Of a stretch of 64,000 nt of DNA, positions 59,120 to 64,000 are shown piece by piece. Source of the stretch: Nitrosococcus watsonii C-113 (GTDB taxonomy: Bacteria; Pseudomonadota; Gammaproteobacteria; Nitrosococcales; Nitrosococcaceae). The stretch covers positions 3,130,001 to 3,194,000 of the forward strand of contig NC_014315.1 in the NCBI RefSeq assembly GCF_000143085.1. Reading direction: 5' to 3'. The first letter of the stretch is position 1, and every line of letters starts with the position of its first letter. Both the position numbers and the translations under genes were made by a program. The notes below the pieces were generated by a model that saw only the letters and a program-made list of their open reading frames with translations, did not search any database and had not been told where the DNA came from.

Positions 59120-60213
59120 CAGGGCTAACGCATGAAATTGGCTTGGAGAAGTTGGCGCATGTAGTCGTTGTCCCAGGCTGCCTTTTTGCGTTTGCCACGC
59201 AGACTGGTTTTGGTGGAGCGGTCTTGACCCACCAGGTTAATGGCGATCTTGCGCAGCAGGGCGAAGTTGCGCACCGCTGTGGGATCGCGAACGCGGCTGT
59301 GGTCCTCTCGGAAGGTGACCTCCAACACCCAATGCACGTTATTCTCAATCGACCAATGCCGACGGATGGTCTGAGCCAGCACCTGTGGGTCACCGATGAA
59401 GCTAGACAGAAAGTAGCGAATCGGCCATGGCTCTCATCAAAGGCATCGAAAACGGGTTTAGCTGTGGCACCTCGCCCAAAACAATGTTGTTCGAAATGCT
59501 TCTGCACGGCCGCATAGTCATGGCCATGGTTGGCCTTGAGTACCCATAGATAGTCCGCCTGGCGATCGACAATCCGCTGGGCAATGTCCTTCTGGCAGCC
59601 CATGGCATCCATCGTCACCAGGGTATTCTCTAGCGCCAGACTCTCCAGCAGTTCGGGAATGGCAGCGGTCTCGTTGGACTTCTCATCTACACAACGCTGA
59701 CCAAGCACTACCCCCTGCTCGCTGGCCCAGGCACTTACCAGGTGCAGCGGGGACTGTTCCCAGCCCCGGTCGAAGGATCGGCGCACCGTCTTACCGTCGA
59801 TGGCGACCACCTCCCGCTCGCCGGGCGTGGCAACGGTACCGACCCAGGCCGTCAAGCAGGCCTCAAAGGCCTGCGGGTCGATCAGCATAAACACCCGACG
59901 AAACGTATCGTGAGAAGGAATACCATTAGGAAGGGCGAGAAATTGGCGCAGCCAGGATAATTTGCTGCAACCATACAAAGCAATGTCCTCCCAACTCTCG
60001 GCGCAGGCGATCACAGCACAGATCGCAAGGACTAGAATATCAATCAGTCGGTGCTCGATCTTCCCTGCGCAGCGCGGGTCCTCAAGATCAGAAAATTGCT
60101 CGATCAGTTGCTCGATCATGGTGAGACCTCTTCACAGAAAAGTAAAAAGGCAGCTTACCTCAGCGGCGATTAGGCTTCAGGTCACGACTCTGTAATTTCA
60201 TGCGTTAACCCTG
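59120..60213 (-). mobile_element. ISAs1-family insertion sequence, 1094 bp, with 10-bp target duplication
   Basis: Inverted ends CAGGGCTAACGCATGAAATT (59120-59139) and, at the right, the complement of CAGGGTTAACGCATGAAATT differ at one base. GAAATGCCCC is duplicated at 59110-59119 and 60214-60223. The transposase inside is frameshifted, so the copy is not autonomous. Confidence 0.92.
59125..60119 (-). pseudogene. ISAs1-family DDE transposase, frameshifted
   Basis: From ATG 60119 the protein reads MIEQLIEQFSDLEDPRCAGK, HRLIDILVLAICAVIACAESWEDI, then VVAIDGKTVRRSFD (first Asp), DAMGCQKDIAQRIVDRQADYLW (second Asp) and VFDAFDESHGR. After that, one base is missing near 59420. The other frame resumes RYFLSSFIGDPQVLAQTIRRHWSIENNVHWVLEVTFRED (catalytic Glu) to a stop at 59125. 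Apart from this single deletion the enzyme looks complete. Confidence 0.9.
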
Positions 60214-60415
60214 GAAATGCCCCTACTTCGTTGCTCGTGAAACCATAAATTCGGTATCCAGTCTATCAGTCTGTCCATATCGCTACCAATTCCAGGAAAT
60301 TCTTCTTCCATCATCATATCTAATAGCGCTTGGTCCCCATGCAGAGCAGCATGTAATCTACTTTCGTTATGCAAGAATCAAGATACAAACTTACCTTGGG
60401 TATTGGAGTGAAAAT

Positions 60416-60914
60416 ATGAAATCTAATTTATTTGAATCGTGGTTAAGAAATACCTGGCCAGAAAATATTGATACCGGTTTGTGTACGTTGGAGAAAAAAG
60501 GGGGTTTGTGAAATCGATGAGGGTAGTCTTGGTCCTGCATATAATGGGAAAAGAAACTACTCTACATGCATTTACTTTTTAATTGGATCCGATGGTTTTT
60601 CAGCTTTTCACAGAATAAAATAAGATGAGATCTGGCATTTTTATGATGGCTCTCCTATCCGGCTTCACATGATTTCTGATGATGGTGTTCATACACAGCA
60701 TATTATAGGCCGTGATTTCTAGAACAATGAGACGCCTCAGTTTGTCGTGCCAGGCGGATATTGGTTTGCCGCAGAAGTCATTCAGGAGGATAATTTTTCT
60801 TTGATCGGATGTACGGTGTCCCCAGGTTTTGATTTTGAACTTAAATCCAGAGAAGAACTTGTTGACATGTTTCCGAAACACATAAAGATTATCACTAAAC
60901 TCACTCATCACTAA
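60416..60914 (+). pseudogene. Cupin (DUF985-like) protein, stop codons and frameshift
   Basis: The plus frame from about 60560 reads STCIYFLIGSDGFSAFHRIK, a TAA stop, DEIWHFYDGSPIRLHMIS, VHTQHIIGRDF, a TAG stop, NNETPQFVVPGGYWFAAEVI and VSPGFDFELKSREELVDMFP to a stop at 60914. This is the cupin-5/DUF985 pattern (HPEGGFF, FHRIKSDEIWHFYDG, VPGGxWFAA, GCTVSPGFDF). The N-terminal part near 60480-60515 (EKKGGL) is also out of frame. Not functional. Confidence 0.8.
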
Positions 60915-61191
60915 GTGTTTAGATCTAATTTAGTTACCCTAATATTTTATTGTTGTTGTCTCAAAAATAATTTATGGTTTCATCCCTGGTCCGGACGGTG
61001 CTTTTGGAGGGCTAATAATATAGCGCAGCAAAATTGATTTTTAAGAAAGAAATGTGACTTCTCAAAACATGCCTAAATTTTATTATCTTCAAGTCCTAAT
61101 CAATCGAACGAATTACCAATACCTTATTCACGATACGGGAAACTTCTATGCCCTTTAGCCAAAGTCTAGCAAGGATTGTCCTTTCTATTAC

Positions 61192-63999
61192 TTATGCTTT
61201 GAGACCCGACGAATCTTCCTGCTCCATGGGCTCTTGAGGTATTTCCTTCTCTTCTCTATGGGCGCGAGCAATCAGTAAATACACCGCCGGCACCACAAAC
61301 AGGGTGAATAAGGTCCCAATCCCCAAACCACTGGCAACCACTAGTCCAATATCGAAGCGGCTCACCGCGCCAGGACCGCTCGCCATCAACAGGGGAATCA
61401 TGGCTACTATCATGGAAACCGTCGTCATTAAGATAGGACGTAACCGGATACTAGCCGCTTTCTCTACTGCTTCCCGCTTACCAAGGCCCTCCTGCACTTG
61501 CAATTGATTGGCAAACTCCACGATGAGAATGCCATTTTTGGCAATAAGGCCAATCAGCGTGATCAGTCCTACCTGAGTATAAATATTGACGGTCGCAAAC
61601 CCCAAAGTAAGAAACACCAGCGCTCCGGCAATCGACATGGGAACAGACATCAAAATAATAATAGGGTCGCGCCAGCTCTCAAACTGCGCCGCCAAAACGA
61701 GATAAATCACCAACAAAGAGAAAAAGAAAGTCACCATCAAGGCACTGCCCTGCTGAGTATATTGCCGCGACTCCCCCGCATAATCCCAGCTAAAATCGGA
61801 AGGAAAAGTCTCCCGGGCTTGTTCCTCCAGGTAAGCCAGCGCCTCGCCTACCGCCACGCCCGGAGCCATAACGCCCTGCACGGTTATCGAATTAAGCTGT
61901 TGAAACTGGACTCGCTTGCTCGGCTCTACCGCTTCTTCAAAGGAAACCAGCGTTGCCAGGGGGATGAGTTCCCCCGCGCCAGTGCGAATATAATAATTTT
62001 CCAGCATTTCCTGATCGAGACGATAACGGCGGGCTACTTGCGGAATTACCTTATAGCTGCGTCCCTCCAGATTGAACCAATTAATATAACCGCCTCCCAG
62101 CATGACTCCTAAATTTCGCCCAATATCTTCCATGCGAATGCCGAGATCTCCCGCCAGATCCCGGTTGATGTTAAGGGTGGTCTTGGGGCGGGTGAATTTG
62201 ACGGATTTTTGCAGAAAGGCAAACTTGCCGCTCCCCATTGCTCGCCCAATCAGGTCGCCGGCAACCTGGTCCAGGCGGGAGAAATCCGCAGCCGAGGTGA
62301 TCACGAATTGAAGCGGCAGCCCACGGCCGGCACCAGGCAAGCTAGGACGGGGGAAAATCGCAATTTGAAACCCCGCGACTGCTTGCAGCTTTTGCTGTAA
62401 CTCAGGCTGAATCTCCATCTGGGAGCGCTCCCGCTGGGAAGGTACGGGCATCTTGAAACCGCCAAAAACAGTGCTAGGATCGCTGCCTTGGCCGAGCAGA
62501 AGAAAACTTTCCTGGTATTGGGGAAAAGTTGCAAATATCTCGATGATCTGACGGGAGTAGGCTTCATCATAATCAATAGTCGCGGTTTGGGGCGCGGTCG
62601 CCTGAAAAAACAAGATACTTTGGTCTTCAGTGGGCGCCAGTTCATTGTGGCTAGTCACGTACATAAAATAAATGCTGCAAAACATGACTCCCGCAAAAAC
62701 CATAACGACCGGCAGGCTGTCCAGCGTGTACCGCAAGAAGCGCGAGTAATACTCCGCAAGACGGGTAAAAAAGCGCTCCACCCACTGCTCAAAGCGGCCT
62801 GCTTCACTGGCTGGCCTTAACACCTTGGAAGAAAGCATGGGGGAGAGGGTGAGCGCCACGACCCCTGAAACCAGTACTGCGCCCGCCAGCGTAAAAGCAA
62901 ATTCGGTAAATAAGGTTCCCACCAGGCCGCCCATAAAACCGATAGGCGCATAAACGGCGACCAGGGTCGTGGTCATAGCGATAATAGGCAATCCCAATTC
63001 CCTGGCGCCCTGGATGGCGGCCTGAAAACGGGACCCTCCATACTCCAAGTGCCGGTGGATATTTTCCACCACGATAATGGCATCATCAACCACCAAGCCA
63101 ATGGCCAGCACCATGGCTAGCAAAGTCAGCAAATTCAGGGAAAAGCCCAGCGCTAGCATTAAAAATGCCGCGCCAATCAAGGATAGAGGGACAGCAACAG
63201 CCGGCACCAGAGCCGCCCGCAAGGAGCCCAGAAATAAAAAGATCACTATTATCACGATGATCACCGCTTCCGCAAGGGTACGGAACACTTCCTTAATGGC
63301 ATCCTCAATATAGGCGCTGGCGTCATAAACAATGTAACCGTTCAGTCCAGCAGGAAGTTGACGGCGTATCTCTGGCATTAGGCCGTGGAGGTGTTCGGCA
63401 ATATCCAGCGGATTGGCACCTGGCGCCTGCTCAATGCCAATAAAAATGGCCGGCTTGCCGTTATACCAATTGGTGGAGTCATAGTCTTCGGCGCCGAGCT
63501 TGGGGTCGGCGACATCCCGCAGGCGCACTAGGGCGCCATCGGCCTCCCGCACCACTAGATTAAGGAAGTCCTCTTCCCGGCTAATATCCGTGGTGGCGCT
63601 GAGATCAATAGCGACGTAGGCTCCCTTGGTATGGCCTACGCTGGCGAGATAATTATTTTTGAGCAGGACTTCTCTTATATCACCAGCGGTCACCCCCAGG
63701 GCAGCCATTCGGCGGGGATTGAGCCAGATGCGCATAGCAAAGGTTTTATTACCAATAAGCTGCGCCTTGGATACGCCCGGTACCGCCTGGATCTTAGGCC
63801 GCACCACCCGCAATAAATAGTCCGTAATTTGGGACGGTAACATCTCTTCACTGTAGAAAGCCATGTACATCAACGCGGTAGGATCGCCCGTGGTGGAGTC
63901 GATCACCGGATCTTCCGATGCCTCGGGAAGGACATTGCGCTGGCTGGCGACTTTAGCTTGAATTTCGGCAACCGCGGCGTTGGAATCGTAGTTCAGCAC
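61192..63999 (-). CDS. RND-family efflux transporter (AcrB/HAE1 type), N-terminus beyond the window
   Basis: The frame is open from the right edge to a stop at 61192, 935 residues. The N-terminal 100 or so residues are missing. RND marks are IVYDASAYIEDAIKEVFRTLAEAVIIVIIVIFLFLGS, LAIGLVVDDAIIVVENIHRHLE (helix 4 Asp pair used in proton transfer), and the second repeat with LLVIYLVLAAQFESWRDPIIILMSVP and FANQLQVQEGLGKREAV. It is an inner-membrane proton-driven exporter working with a membrane-fusion protein probably encoded to the right. Its 3' end is duplicated in decayed form at 54230-54514. Confidence 0.94.
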   Translation of the reverse strand: MLNYDSNAAVAEIQAKVASQRNVLPEASEDPVIDSTTGDPTALMYMAFYSEEMLPSQITDYLLRVVRPKIQAVPGVSKAQLIGNKTFAMRIWLNPRRMAALGVTAGDIREVLLKNNYLASVGHTKGAYVAIDLSATTDISREEDFLNLVVREADGALVRLRDVADPKLGAEDYDSTNWYNGKPAIFIGIEQAPGANPLDIAEHLHGLMPEIRRQLPAGLNGYIVYDASAYIEDAIKEVFRTLAEAVIIVIIVIFLFLGSLRAALVPAVAVPLSLIGAAFLMLALGFSLNLLTLLAMVLAIGLVVDDAIIVVENIHRHLEYGGSRFQAAIQGARELGLPIIAMTTTLVAVYAPIGFMGGLVGTLFTEFAFTLAGAVLVSGVVALTLSPMLSSKVLRPASEAGRFEQWVERFFTRLAEYYSRFLRYTLDSLPVVMVFAGVMFCSIYFMYVTSHNELAPTEDQSILFFQATAPQTATIDYDEAYSRQIIEIFATFPQYQESFLLLGQGSDPSTVFGGFKMPVPSQRERSQMEIQPELQQKLQAVAGFQIAIFPRPSLPGAGRGLPLQFVITSAADFSRLDQVAGDLIGRAMGSGKFAFLQKSVKFTRPKTTLNINRDLAGDLGIRMEDIGRNLGVMLGGGYINWFNLEGRSYKVIPQVARRYRLDQEMLENYYIRTGAGELIPLATLVSFEEAVEPSKRVQFQQLNSITVQGVMAPGVAVGEALAYLEEQARETFPSDFSWDYAGESRQYTQQGSALMVTFFFSLLVIYLVLAAQFESWRDPIIILMSVPMSIAGALVFLTLGFATVNIYTQVGLITLIGLIAKNGILIVEFANQLQVQEGLGKREAVEKAASIRLRPILMTTVSMIVAMIPLLMASGPGAVSRFDIGLVVASGLGIGTLFTLFVVPAVYLLIARAHREEKEIPQEPMEQEDSSGLKA

Positions 64000-64000
64000 C

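Larger units (their letters stand above)
58999..60330 (-). repeat. Repeat copy B, split by the ISAs1-type element
   Basis: The left part (58999-59119) and right part (60214-60330) together match repeat copy A at 56950-57170. The insertion point is GAAATGCCCC, which is present once in copy A and twice here. Confidence 0.8.

Overview
This window looks like chromosome from a gammaproteobacterium, probably a Nitrosococcus-like member of the Chromatiales. That placement is inferred from the gene mix and moderate GC and was not tested by a search. Household genes anchor it: aroC at the left edge, a general-secretion (gsp) gene block, psd, rnr, tRNA-Leu(CAG), a GH57 enzyme, an aldehyde dehydrogenase and an RND efflux pump at the right edge. 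Long accessory stretches lie between them.

Region 1 (about 0.8-26.5 kb) is an integron landscape. About 22 attC-like sites (RYYYAAC ... GTTRRRY, often with a CCTGAGCTCAC-type inner arm) separate short genes that nearly all read on the minus strand. They form two blocks, 0.8-9.3 kb and 16.1-26.5 kb. A decayed fragment of an integron integrase (9388-9581, plus strand) lies divergent from the first block, as intI does in a classical integron. It is truncated next to an IS5-type transposase relic. A second IS5-type relic lies at about 15.5 kb, so the 10-15.3 kb segment (pyrimidine-dimer glycosylase, ABC exporter, Usp protein, CPA2 antiporter) is bracketed by IS debris and separates the two blocks. 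Cassette cargo is dominated by toxin-antitoxin modules (BrnTA twice, HigBA twice, a PBECR-like/DUF2283 pair, a RelE-like relic, one unnamed pair). Other cargo: a lysozyme-inhibitor lipoprotein, a ceramidase-like membrane protein, an Ntn hydrolase, YnfA, a SnoaL-like protein, a methyltransferase, a VOC protein split by an IS630 element, and a reverse transcriptase.

The most interesting unit is the reverse transcriptase cassette (24144-25734). It has a YADD-type RT, now carrying a one-base frameshift. Between the cassette boundary and the RT start lies a highly structured, apparently non-coding segment of about 160 nt that ends in a strong terminator hairpin only a few bases before the RT start codon. 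This resembles retron or DRT-type anti-phage layouts, but delivered as an integron cassette.

Region 2 (26.5-42.2 kb) is mostly conserved chromosome: glycosyltransferase, a membrane protein, gspI-H-G-F-E, psd, a Tat-exported multicopper oxidase, rnr, tRNA-Leu, and then a three-gene periplasmic set (beta-propeller, SCO1/SenC, unknown exported protein) that suggests copper handling. Region 3 (42.4-52.2 kb) is a broken type I restriction-modification locus. hsdM has four visible lesions, hsdS is frameshifted and truncated at a DUF3800 gene end, and a nucleotidyltransferase pair, an antitoxin fragment and a TnpB element intervene before an intact hsdR and a YgjP-type metallopeptidase. Region 4 (52.3-64 kb) has GH57, DUF779 and aldehyde dehydrogenase genes, two small exported or membrane proteins behind duplicated upstream sequences, a decayed repeat split by an ISAs1-family element with a 10-bp target duplication, a cupin pseudogene, and an RND pump whose 3' end also exists as a decayed copy at 54.2-54.5 kb.
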